64,000 nucleotides of DNA from DASRFA01 sp035651755 (GTDB taxonomy: Bacteria > Desulfobacterota > Binatia > UBA12015), in NCBI GenBank assembly GCA_035651755.1, contig DASRFA010000008.1:1-64000 (forward strand), read 5' to 3'. A program made the position numbers and the translations under genes. Positions 1 through 7,833 of the stretch are shown in pieces. Within the stretch, counting starts at the first letter, position 1, and each line of letters opens with the position of its first letter. Under the pieces are notes generated by a model. The model did not search any database, was not told the origin of the DNA, and was given only the letters and a program-made list of their open reading frames with translations.

Positions 1-93
1 AAGCGCCTGAGGAACCGTAGGCGATCGACTCCAGCTCTCCAGCACCGTCCGATCGCTTCCCTTCACCTGCATCCGCTCCGCCACGTACCTCAT
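1..93 (-). pseudogene. IS630-type transposase, N-terminal fragment running off the left edge
   Basis: A 31-codon reading frame is open to the edge of the window. Its start region, with VKGSDRTVLESWSRSPTVPQ, matches the pattern at the N-terminus of IS630-family transposases, where an acidic run is followed by LExWxRxxTxPQ just before the helix-turn-helix. It runs in the opposite direction to the IS630 fragment at 1360-2018, so it is part of a second element. Whether it is complete outside the window cannot be seen. The assignment rests on a short motif match only. Confidence 0.4.
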
Positions 94-274
94 GCCGCTT
101 GGACGAGAAATGTGGGCGGAACTTCAGAGACGCTACACTAGAGAAGCAAAATCGTATCGGCCCAGGCGACCCACCGTTTCGCAACTCCGGGAATGGGCCG
201 TGGACGGAGATCCAAAGTTGGGAAGCTCCCTTCAGACGAAGCCGCAAGGCGGGAAGCGCGGCCTGGACCGCTCG

Positions 275-355
275 GCGGCGGAACGACCAGGCGTCGTTGG
301 TGTCGGGATAGTCGCGGCGGCTGTGGCACAGCCAGGCGAAGGCGTCGAGAAGCGC
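275..355 (-). pseudogene. possible reverse-transcriptase remnant
   Basis: One frame reads LLDAFAWLCHSRRDYPDTND followed by AWSFRR, which resembles the N-terminal segment of group II intron-type RNA-directed DNA polymerases (the aromatic WLC-x-RR-D-D-W-x-R pattern). Reading onward in the same orientation gives stops and frame changes, so this could only be a decayed fragment. It lies between two other mobile-element relics, which makes a mobile origin plausible. The identification is a weak pattern match. The rest of 94-434 shows nothing I can name. Confidence 0.25.
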
Positions 356-434
356 GTCGGCGGCGAGGGCGGCTGGTGGAACCGCGCGCCGGCATCACGC
401 CCCACGGGGCGGCGGCTGCGGCAGCACGGGCGCG

Positions 435-1357
435 CTACCCCGCCGTCCTCGAAGCCCTGTCGCCCGAGCTGCTCAAGATCTCACGGAGTTGTTCTCCCCA
501 GCCGTCGAGCGCCTCGCGCTTCTCGCGGTCGTAGGAGTGCCGGTCGTAGATTGACGTGACGCCGTGCTCGGCGTGGTTCAGGATCTTCGACACCGTCAAA
601 CGCGAGATCCGGCGCCGGTCATGTGGCTGGCTGCTGTGCGGCGAAGGTCGTGGATGCGGAACTCGACGCCGGTCGACTTGCGGATACGGTCGAGCGGCTT
701 CTGCAGGGTCGCTACGGGCTGATCACCTCGCGGGCTGGGGAATACGAACGCAGACCCACCAGCGCGCAGCCGCAGCTCCTTCAAAATCCGCTGCGCCGGC
801 GAGCTGAGCCAGACGCGGTGAGCGAGCCCGTTCTTCGCCCTCTCGGCGGGGATCGTCCACCAGCCGGAGCCGAAATCCACCTCGTCCCAGCGCATCGCCA
901 GGATCTCGTCCTTCCGCTGGGCGGTGAGCAGGTAAAGCCAGATCGCCGCCGCGACCCACGCCGGCTCGTGGTCGCAGGCCGACCAGATCGCGCGGATCTC
1001 GTCGGCGGAGAGGACGCGGTCGCGCTGCTGCTCCGCCGTCGGGCGAGCGATCCCCGCACACGGGTTCGCGGCGACGATCTCCTCCGCGACGGCGAAGTTG
1101 AAGATCTTCCTCACAAGGGCGAGCGTGCGGTTCGCCATCACTCCAGCGCCACGCGCTTCGCTCCCGCGAACGACATCGCGGACTTGGCGTCGGGCGCTCG
1201 CCTTTGCACGATGTCGCCCTAGCGCGGGGAGAAGCTCCCGCCGGGCGATCCGCTCGTCTTCCCGTGCCGATCGCTTCTTCACCGCGTGCTCGCGAAGGTA
1301 CCGCTCGACGAGCTCCCCGAAGCTCTCCGCCTCGCGTTCGGCGACCTTGTCGGCCAT
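435..1357 (-). pseudogene. phage/island-type tyrosine integrase, truncated and frameshifted
   Basis: This is the core-binding and catalytic part of a P4/Bordetella-type tyrosine recombinase. Visible are the core-binding segment (MANRTLALVRKIFNFAV), the first catalytic region (LLTAQRKDEILAMRW, with its R), and the HDLRRTAASHM box (H-x-x-R). Just after that box, near 605-612, one base is missing: the frame ends early, and the expected continuation SRLTVSKILNHAEHG with the terminal YDRHSYDREKREALD segment reads in the next frame down to a stop at 435. The usual N-terminal arm-binding domain of about 100 residues is also missing, because the 5' end meets the IS630 fragment. The product is almost certainly dead. 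It marks a former integrative element, but no attachment site or tRNA is visible nearby. Confidence 0.85.
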
Positions 1358-1359
1358 CC

Positions 1360-2018
1360 GAGAGCTTCAAGCTCTCCACCGATCCGTTGTTCGTCGAGAA
1401 GGTGCGCGACATCGTCGGACTCTCCTCGACCCACCGGAGCGTGCCTTGGTGCTGTGCGTCGACGAGAAGAGTCAGATCCAGGCGCTCGACCGCACCCAGC
1501 CGCTTCTGCCGATGCGACCTGGTCAGCCAGAGCGACGGACGCACGACTACGTACGCCATGGAACGGCCACCCTGTTCGCAGCCCTGGACGTCGCCAGTGG
1601 CAAAGTGATTGGCGAGTGTCACCGGCGCCACCGATCGAGCGAGTTTCGCCGCTTCCTCGATACCATTGAAGCGGAGGTGCCCGAGGAGCTCGACGTCCAC
1701 CTCATCATGGACAACTACGGCACGCACGAGACTGCGAGCATCCGGCATTGGCTGGCGAAGAGGCCTCGCTTCCACGTCCACTTCACGCCGACGAGCGCCT
1801 CGTGGATCAGCTTGGTCGAGCGCTGGTTTGCAACCCTCACGCAGAAGCAGATCCGCCGTAGTAGTCATCGCAGCACCCGTCAACTCGAAGCTGCGATCCG
1901 AGACTATCTGAGGCTCAACAACACGAACCCGAAGCCCTTCGTCTGGACGAAGTGCGCCGATGAAATCCTCAACTCGGTCGCTCGCTTTTGTATGCGTACT
2001 TCGGGAACGGGACACTAG
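1360..2018 (+). pseudogene. IS630-family transposase, 5'-truncated and frameshifted
   Basis: This is the DDE catalytic part of an IS630-family (Tc1/mariner superfamily) transposase. The protein begins abruptly at ESFKLSTDPLFVEKVRD, so the N-terminal helix-turn-helix half is gone. Near 1415-1425 one base is missing between VRDIVGL and the continuing LDPPERALVLCVDEKSQIQ frame. After that the frame is intact, with the first Asp in VDEKSQ, the second in IMDNYGTHE, the catalytic Glu in SWISLVERW, and the family-typical C-terminus ending in SGTGH. The fragment starts three bases from the first codon of the integrase relic, so insertion or recombination here probably destroyed both genes. Inverted repeats of the element were not identified. 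Confidence 0.85.
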
Positions 2019-2097
2019 GCAGCCGCGGAAAAGTCACCTCGCATCGAGAAACCGTTCGGCCGTGCAAGGTGCACGTCGAAACCGCTTCCCGAGGCGC

Positions 2098-4284
2098 TCA
2101 CGCCTTCCCGTCGGCGACCATCTCGAGCAGCGCCTCCACGACCTTCGGGTCGAACTGCGTCCCCGCGCACCGTCGAAGCTCCGCCTCCACCGCCGCGGCC
2201 GGCAGCGCCGCGCGATACGGCCGGTCCGTGGTCATCGCGTGGTACGCGTCCGCGACCGCGACGATCCGCGCGGCGAGCGGGATCGCCTCCCCCGCGAGGC
2301 CGTCGGGGTAGCCGTTGCCGTCGTAGTGCTCCTGGGACGCGCGGACCGCGACGGCGAGGTGGCGGATGCCGGCGACCGACTCGACGAGCTCGGCGCCGAC
2401 CTCGGCGTGCAGGTTCATGATCTCGCGCTCGGTCTCGTCGAGCGGTCCGGGCTTGAGCAAGATCCGGGTCGGCGTGTGGAGCTTCCCGATGTCGTGCAGC
2501 AAACCCACCTGTCCTGCCAGCTGCACGTCCGTGGACGAGCAGCCGAGGTGGCGGGCGAGCCGGGCGGCCAGGCCCGACACCGCGCGCGAGTGCGACGCGG
2601 TCGCCGCGTCGCGATCCTGCAGGGCGCCGATCATCGTGCGCAGCAAGAGCGTCGTCTCGCGGCGGTTCTTCGCCACCCGGTCGAGGGCCGCTGCCGGCGT
2701 GACGCGCTCGAAGAGCTCGACGCGGTCGCGGCCGGCGCGCTTCCCGCGCAGCATCGCAGCGTCCGCGCTCGCCAGGAGCTCGGCGGCGGTCGCGCCGTCG
2801 TCCGGGAAGGTGGCGCCGCCGACCGTGACCGTCGCCTCCGCGGTCTCGTTTCCGCCGAGGCGCGCCGCCTCCGCGATCGCCGCGCGCAAGCGCGCGGCGA
2901 CGGCACGCGAGCCGTCGCGGTCGGTGCCCGGGAGGATCGCGACGAACTCGTCGCCGCCGTAGCGAGCCACGACGTCGACGGCGCGCAGGCTGGCCGTGAT
3001 CCGCCCGGCGACGAGACGCAGCAGGCGGTCGCCCGCGTCGTGGCCGAACCGGTCGTTGATCTGCTTGAAGCGGTCGAGGTCGACGAACAGGACGCTCAGC
3101 GGCGTGCCCTCGGCACGCGCGCGATCGACCTCGTCGGGGAGCCGGCTCTCGAGGTAGCGGCGGTTGTAGACGCCGGTCAGCGCATCCACCACCGCGTCGC
3201 GCTGCGCGCGGTCGAAGCGGATCGCGGAGTCGAGCGCGAGCGCGACCTCCGCGCAGAAGAACGCGGCGAGGCTGTCCGACGGGCGTCCGTCGGCGGGAAA
3301 GCGCATCGACAGCACGCCGAGTCGGTCCGTGCCGACCGCGAGCGGGAAATGGACGTCGACGTCCTTCCCGCCGTCGATCTCGACCGCCACCGTGAGCCAG
3401 TCGCGAAAGGCGCGCAGCACGGCCTCCTCGCGAAATCCGGGAGCGCCCCCACCGGTGGCACCCGTCACGCCTGCGCCGTTCTCGGAGCCCGCACCGCACG
3501 CCGCATCGCGGCTCACGAGCGGTCGCACGCCGTCGCGGTCGCCGCGCCACAGCTCTGCCGCGCGCGCGCGCAGCGCCTTCTCGGCGAGCGCGACCACCGT
3601 GCGCGCGAGGACGTCGGGCGAGGCGCCGTTCCGCATCGCCTGGTGAAGCCGGAAGAGCGCGGAGACGAGCCGGCCGTGGCTCGCGAGCGATCGCCGCATC
3701 GCGCGCCTCTCGGCAAGGAGATCGCGTAGCACCTGCTCGGGTGCCGAGACGCCGCTCGCTCGCTTGCCGCTGCCGCCGCCGTCGCCGGCCGCGGCCAGCG
3801 CTAACGCGCCGTCGGCGGATACGACGAGCATCTCCGGCTCGAGCGCCGCTTCGAGCGGGTCCGCCTCGTCGTCGTCGAACGCGTCCTCCTCGCGCCGGCC
3901 GCGCTCCAGCGCCGCGCGCACCTGATCGAGCACGTCGCGCGGCCGGAATGGCTTCGCGATGAAGCCAACGGCGCCCATCGCGAGGCAGTGGATGCGCGTC
4001 GAGGGATCGCTGCGAGCCGTCACGAAGATGACCGGGATGTCGGCGAGCATCGGATCGAGGCGCATGCGCCGCAGGATCTCGGGCCCGTTGTCGCCCGGCA
4101 TCTGGATGTCGAGCAGCACGAGCGACAGCTCCGGCGACAGGAGGTCCCAGGCGCTCCGGGAATCGCACACCGCCCGGCACTGGTATCCGGCGCGCTCCAG
4201 GATGCGGCGGAGCACGGAGGAGCTCACGGGATCGTCGTCGATGATGAGCATGTCGGCCGGGGTGCGCTCGGGAAGGCCTGCCAT
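2098..4284 (-). CDS. response regulator with GGDEF and HD-GYP domains
   Basis: This 728-residue protein is predicted to make and/or degrade cyclic di-GMP in response to phosphorylation. Residues about 11-125 are a receiver domain with an acidic pocket (IIDDD) and phospho-acceptor D59 in LLDIQMPG. A GAF-like region of uncertain fold follows. The GGDEF domain (about 345-510) has an intact GGDEF at 443-447 preceded five residues earlier by RAVD, an I-site that normally gives product inhibition. The HD-GYP domain (about 540-705) has HDIGK and HYDGNGYPDG, so the phosphodiesterase also looks intact. The start chosen is the methionine just before the receiver fold; an in-frame start 21 codons upstream adds only low-complexity sequence. 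It stands alone, and no partner histidine kinase is adjacent. Confidence 0.9.
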   Translation of the reverse strand: MAGLPERTPADMLIIDDDPVSSSVLRRILERAGYQCRAVCDSRSAWDLLSPELSLVLLDIQMPGDNGPEILRRMRLDPMLADIPVIFVTARSDPSTRIHCLAMGAVGFIAKPFRPRDVLDQVRAALERGRREEDAFDDDEADPLEAALEPEMLVVSADGALALAAAGDGGGSGKRASGVSAPEQVLRDLLAERRAMRRSLASHGRLVSALFRLHQAMRNGASPDVLARTVVALAEKALRARAAELWRGDRDGVRPLVSRDAACGAGSENGAGVTGATGGGAPGFREEAVLRAFRDWLTVAVEIDGGKDVDVHFPLAVGTDRLGVLSMRFPADGRPSDSLAAFFCAEVALALDSAIRFDRAQRDAVVDALTGVYNRRYLESRLPDEVDRARAEGTPLSVLFVDLDRFKQINDRFGHDAGDRLLRLVAGRITASLRAVDVVARYGGDEFVAILPGTDRDGSRAVAARLRAAIAEAARLGGNETAEATVTVGGATFPDDGATAAELLASADAAMLRGKRAGRDRVELFERVTPAAALDRVAKNRRETTLLLRTMIGALQDRDAATASHSRAVSGLAARLARHLGCSSTDVQLAGQVGLLHDIGKLHTPTRILLKPGPLDETEREIMNLHAEVGAELVESVAGIRHLAVAVRASQEHYDGNGYPDGLAGEAIPLAARIVAVADAYHAMTTDRPYRAALPAAAVEAELRRCAGTQFDPKVVEALLEMVADGKA

Positions 4285-4404
4285 CGTCTGTCGCATCGGC
4301 AGCGTCGCGCGCGCCCTTGAAATGCGGCCGTCGGGCGCACCCGCCATCGCGACGCCACCCCGCCCGCCATGGCGAGTGACCGGCGGGAGGCGCGATCGCT
4401 CGCG

Positions 4405-5733
4405 TCAGCGGGAAGCGCCGCTCGCGGGAGCGGCGTCGAGGAGCGCGAGCACCTCGAGATGCGGCGTCTGCGGAAGCATGTCGAACGGCCGAACGCGGCG
4501 GACCGCGTAGCCGCGCTCGACGAGAACGGCGAGGTCGCGCGCGAGCGTCGCCGGATTGCACGACAGGTACAGGATCGAGCGCGGCGCGAGATCGCACACC
4601 GCGCGGCGCGCGGCGTCGGTCAGCCCGCGGCGCGGCGGGTTCACGACGGCGATCGTCGCACCGCCGGCCGCCGGAGCGAGCGCCTCGCGCGCCGCGATCG
4701 TGGCTGCGTCCTCGGCGGCCGCGGTGACGTAGCGCACGTGGCGATGGTGCGCGCGCTTCGCGTTCGCATTCGCGCACTCCACGGCGGCGGCGGAAGACTC
4801 GATGCCGAGGACGCGCGCGAGGCGCGGCGCGAGCGCGAGGCCGATGCCGCCGACGCCGCCGTAGAGGTCCACCACGACGTCCTCGGGCTGCGGATCGAGC
4901 CACTGCTCCGCGGTCGCATAGATGCGCGTCGCGACCTCGACGTTCGCCTGCACGAACGCGTCCGGGCGCGACTCGAGCACGAGCCGGCCGAAGCGCTCGA
5001 CGAGGGCGCGCGGCCCGAAGAGCTTCCGGATGTCGGACGAGAGGAGCGCGTTCCCCGGCGTCGGGTTCACGCAGAGGAAGGCCGACTCGAGCTCGGGCTC
5101 GGCGCGGCGGAGGCGGTCGAGCAGCCGGTCGAGCGCGGGCACCGCTGCGGCGGCGGAGACCAGCGTCAGGTGGATCGCCCGCTGCCAGCGCGAGCGCCGC
5201 GCGAGCGCGTAGCGCAAGAGGCCCGTGCGCGTGCGCTCGTCGAAGATCGGGATCGCGAGCGCCTCGACCTCCTCGCGGAGAGCCACGAGCAGGCGGCGCA
5301 GCCCGGGGTCGTGTACCGCGCAGCGCTCGGCGGGCATCACGCTGTGCGTCCCCGGGCGGTAGACCCCGAGCACGACCTCGCTCGGACCGCCCTGCGCCCG
5401 GCGCCGACGGAGCACGAGCCGCGCGTGGTTCCGGTAGCCGAAGGGCGACGGGCTGCCCGCGATGCGCTCGGGCGCGAGCGCGCCGAGGCTCGGGAACGCG
5501 CGGAGCGCATCTCGCAGGTCGCGCTCCTTCGCGCGCAGCTGCTCTCCGTAGAGCGTTCCGACGAGCGGGCAGCCGACGCAGCTCGGGAAGTGTGGACAGC
5601 GGACGCGCGCCGCCCGCTCCTCGCGACCGGACGCGACCGCATCGTCGCGCGCGATCGATCGTCCGCGCGCCTCGAGCGCCTGCGCCGGCCGCCCGGCGCG
5701 AGAGCGTGCGCGCGCTGGCGGAGCGCCTCTCAT
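4405..5733 (-). CDS. 23S rRNA (uracil-5-)-methyltransferase, RlmD/TrmA family
   Basis: A predicted SAM-dependent RNA m5U methyltransferase of about 442 residues. The N-terminal cysteine cluster CPHFPSCVGC is the [4Fe-4S]-binding part expected of RlmD/RlmC-type enzymes, and a fourth cysteine lies further on. The C-terminal half has the SAM-binding DLYGGVGGIGLALA loop, the catalytic cysteine motif SCNPATLARDL and the closing RPFDMLPQTPHLE motif. The exact target (U1939 or U747 type) cannot be settled from sequence alone. The start used (MRGAPPA) leaves room for the divergent oxidoreductase promoter; a longer frame would run into that gene. The start is about 98 nt from the divergent gene at 5831. 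Confidence 0.88.
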   Translation of the reverse strand: MRGAPPARARSRAGRPAQALEARGRSIARDDAVASGREERAARVRCPHFPSCVGCPLVGTLYGEQLRAKERDLRDALRAFPSLGALAPERIAGSPSPFGYRNHARLVLRRRRAQGGPSEVVLGVYRPGTHSVMPAERCAVHDPGLRRLLVALREEVEALAIPIFDERTRTGLLRYALARRSRWQRAIHLTLVSAAAAVPALDRLLDRLRRAEPELESAFLCVNPTPGNALLSSDIRKLFGPRALVERFGRLVLESRPDAFVQANVEVATRIYATAEQWLDPQPEDVVVDLYGGVGGIGLALAPRLARVLGIESSAAAVECANANAKRAHHRHVRYVTAAAEDAATIAAREALAPAAGGATIAVVNPPRRGLTDAARRAVCDLAPRSILYLSCNPATLARDLAVLVERGYAVRRVRPFDMLPQTPHLEVLALLDAAPASGASR

Positions 5734-5830
5734 TCCGCGGATATAGCAATCGGCGCGCGCCGTCCTCGCGCGTCGCCCGCGCGTCTCGCGGCAGCCGCGC
5801 GGGCTCGCGCCGCTCGCATCTGGTACGCTC

Positions 5831-6964
5831 GTGGACGTGCCGGCGCGCGAGCATGCGGACGTCGTGATCGTCGGCGCCGGCATCGCGGGCGCCTCCCTCG
5901 CCTACTTCCTCGCCGAGCGCGGCCTCGGCGAGGTCGTCCTCCTCGAGCGCGAGCCGCAGCTCGCCGTCCACTCGACCGGCCGGAGCGCCGCGACCCTCGC
6001 GCAGCTCGACCCGATCCCGACCCTGCTCGCGCTCAAGGTGGCGAGCGCGCCCTTCTTCCAGTCGCCGCCGGCGGGCTTCAGCGAGCACGCGCTTCTCCGC
6101 CGGACGGGGGTGCTGAATCTGCTCTCCGCGTCCGCCTGGGAGACGCGCGCCGCGTTCCAGGACCGCCTCCGGGCGAGCGGCCTCGCGTGCGAGCTGCTGT
6201 CGGTCGCCGAGGCGGGCCCGATCGTGCCGGTCCTCGAAGAGCGGCAGTTCGCGGGGGCGCTCCTCGTCCCGGGCGACGGCCGCCTCGACGTCCACGAGAT
6301 CCTCGCGAGCTACCTCCGCCATGCCCGCGCCCGCGGCGCCGACGTCCGGCTCGGCACGGAAGTCACGGGCTTCGCGATCGAGGACGGACGCTGCCGGGGC
6401 GTCCGGACGCAGGACGGAGAGATCCGCGCGCGCCTCGTCGTCGATGCGGCGGGAGCTTGGGCGGGCCGGGTCGCCGCGCTCGCCGGCGCGTCGCCGATCC
6501 GGCTGACGCCGCTACGCCGGACGATCTTCACGTTTCCGGTGCCCGCCGGAGTGGACGCGGCCGGCTGGCCGCTCGTCGCGAGCGACCCGCACACCCTCTA
6601 CTTCGCGCCCGAGGCCGGCGACCTCATGATGAGCCCGATGGACGAGGTGCCGATCGAGCCCTGCGACCCGCACCCCGACGACGAGACGATCGCCGCCGGC
6701 GTCGAGCGCCTCGCCGCTCTCGCGCCGGCGCTCCGGCCACAGACGATCAAGCGGCGCTGGTCCGGCCTCCGGACGTTCGCGCCCGACCGCGTCCACGTCG
6801 TCGGCGAGGACCCCGTCCTGCCGGGGTTCTTCTGGCTCGCCGGTCAGGGCGGCTGCGGAATCGAGACCAGCCCGACGATCGGCGCGATCGCCGCCGACCT
6901 CGTGATCGACGGCCGGACCGACCGCTTCGACGCGCGCCTGCTCGCGCCGGACCGCTTCGCGTAG
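5831..6964 (+). CDS. FAD-dependent oxidoreductase, D-amino-acid/glycine oxidase (DAO) family
   Basis: This 377-residue flavoenzyme begins at a GTG. The N-terminal dinucleotide-binding loop VVIVGAGIAGASLAYFL, followed by an acidic LLEREP, is the FAD site. The segment HSTGRSAATL is the DAO-family motif contacting the flavin. The C-terminal GQGGCGIETSPTIGAIAADL closes the FAD-binding fold. Family members oxidise amines or hydroxy acids (D-amino acids, glycine, sarcosine, 2-hydroxyglutarate). The substrate here is unknown and the neighbours give no clue. A second in-frame GTG two codons downstream is an equally possible start. Confidence 0.85.
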   Translation: MDVPAREHADVVIVGAGIAGASLAYFLAERGLGEVVLLEREPQLAVHSTGRSAATLAQLDPIPTLLALKVASAPFFQSPPAGFSEHALLRRTGVLNLLSASAWETRAAFQDRLRASGLACELLSVAEAGPIVPVLEERQFAGALLVPGDGRLDVHEILASYLRHARARGADVRLGTEVTGFAIEDGRCRGVRTQDGEIRARLVVDAAGAWAGRVAALAGASPIRLTPLRRTIFTFPVPAGVDAAGWPLVASDPHTLYFAPEAGDLMMSPMDEVPIEPCDPHPDDETIAAGVERLAALAPALRPQTIKRRWSGLRTFAPDRVHVVGEDPVLPGFFWLAGQGGCGIETSPTIGAIAADLVIDGRTDRFDARLLAPDRFA

Positions 6965-7005
6965 CGGCGGTCCGGGCGCCGGCCGCGGGCGCGAGCCGTC
7001 GAGCA

Positions 7006-7067
7006 GGCGTCAAGCGCGGCGCACCCGGAGCGGCGAGGCGTCAAGCGCGGCGCACCCGGAGCGGCGA
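7006..7067. repeat. perfect 31-bp tandem duplication at the vapC 3' end
   Basis: Positions 7006-7036 and 7037-7067 are identical 31-bp units in direct tandem. The unit includes the vapC stop codon, so copy two holds the last codons and stop of the toxin and copy one lies just downstream. It looks like a recent slippage or recombination event without effect on the protein. Confidence 0.9.
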
Positions 7068-7430
7068 CACGCGCGCGATCGCGTCGAAGTCGCGATCGCG
7101 GTGGAGGACGTCGACGTCATGGCGGAGAGCGCATGCCGCGATGAGGCAGTCGACGGACGAACGTACCGTCAGACCGGCGCGCCGCGCTTCGCGGTAGAGC
7201 TGAACCGCCTCGAGCACGAGCGCGGATCCGAGCGCGCTCTCCAAGAGCGGGAGCGCGAGCATCCCGTCGCGGGCGACGCGAAAGGCGCGCTCGTCCCGGA
7301 ATCCCTGCAAGAGCTCCTGGACGACGGGCAGGCACGTGACGACCTCGTCGATCGGCACGAGAGCTTCGAGGTCGAGCGGATCGCGGCGGCGGAAGACCTC
7401 GACCCAGATCGACGTGTCGACGAGCGTCAC
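7041..7430 (-). CDS. vapC: PIN-domain ribonuclease toxin, VapC type
   Basis: This 129-residue PIN-domain protein is the likely toxin of a type II toxin-antitoxin pair, expected to cleave RNA with Mg2+ held by conserved acidic residues. The first aspartate is in LVDTSIWVEVFRR, a glutamate lies in the PVVQELLQG helix, and further aspartates occur in SSVDCLIAACA and LHRDRDFDAIA. Length is typical for VapC. It starts with GTG and overlaps the antitoxin stop by four bases (GTGA), so the two are translationally coupled. Its stop lies inside a 31-bp tandem duplication. Confidence 0.9.
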   Translation of the reverse strand: MTLVDTSIWVEVFRRRDPLDLEALVPIDEVVTCLPVVQELLQGFRDERAFRVARDGMLALPLLESALGSALVLEAVQLYREARRAGLTVRSSVDCLIAACALRHDVDVLHRDRDFDAIARVSPLRVRRA

Positions 7431-7648
7431 GAGCGCCGGCGCCGCCGGGTCCCCGCGTCCGCGCGCATCGTCGCGAGGTCGCCCTCCCAGAGGCCCTTGC
7501 CGCGCAGCTCCAGGATCTGGCGCGCCCGGGCGCGACGCACGAAGTCTTCCAGCGCCCGCTCCACCGCCCGCGAGTACGTCTTCTCCCCGCTGAGACGGGT
7601 CGCCTCCTCCAGCAGGTCCTCACGAAGCACAAGATTTGTGCGTTTCAT
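7427..7648 (-). CDS. vapB: VapB-type ribbon-helix-helix antitoxin
   Basis: This 73-residue protein starts at the ATG before KRTNLVLREDLLEEATRL. The N-terminal strand and two helices (about residues 1-45, including GEKTYSRAVERALEDFVRR) match the ribbon-helix-helix DNA-binding domain of VapB antitoxins. The C-terminal LELRGKGLWEGDLATMRAD is the conserved toxin-neutralising tail of this subgroup. It precedes and overlaps vapC. By family, the VapBC complex should repress its own promoter. A longer upstream frame exists, but it is arginine-rich and unsupported. Confidence 0.9.
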   Translation of the reverse strand: MKRTNLVLREDLLEEATRLSGEKTYSRAVERALEDFVRRARARQILELRGKGLWEGDLATMRADAGTRRRRRS

Positions 7649-7833
7649 GTGATTTATGTACCACCGGCCCGGACGGGCTGCCAGCTCCTGCTCGCCCGGA
7701 TCCCGCCGGCGCGCCGCGCGGCGAGCACGGAACGGCCGGCGCCGGTTGACTCCCCGGGCGCCGCTCCGTACCAACCGGCCACGCGGCTCGCGGCGGTAGG
7801 GCGCGCCGCCGCTGGGGCCGTGGGGGAAGAGAC

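Noticed and set aside
2015..6322. A 1435-codon open frame on the minus strand
   Set aside because: It covers two recognised genes in another frame and has the Arg/Ala/Pro-rich composition of a GC-rich shadow frame.
7427..7774. Longer 115-codon version of the VapB antitoxin
   Set aside because: The extra N-terminus is Arg-rich with no family match; the ribbon-helix-helix begins at the later ATG.
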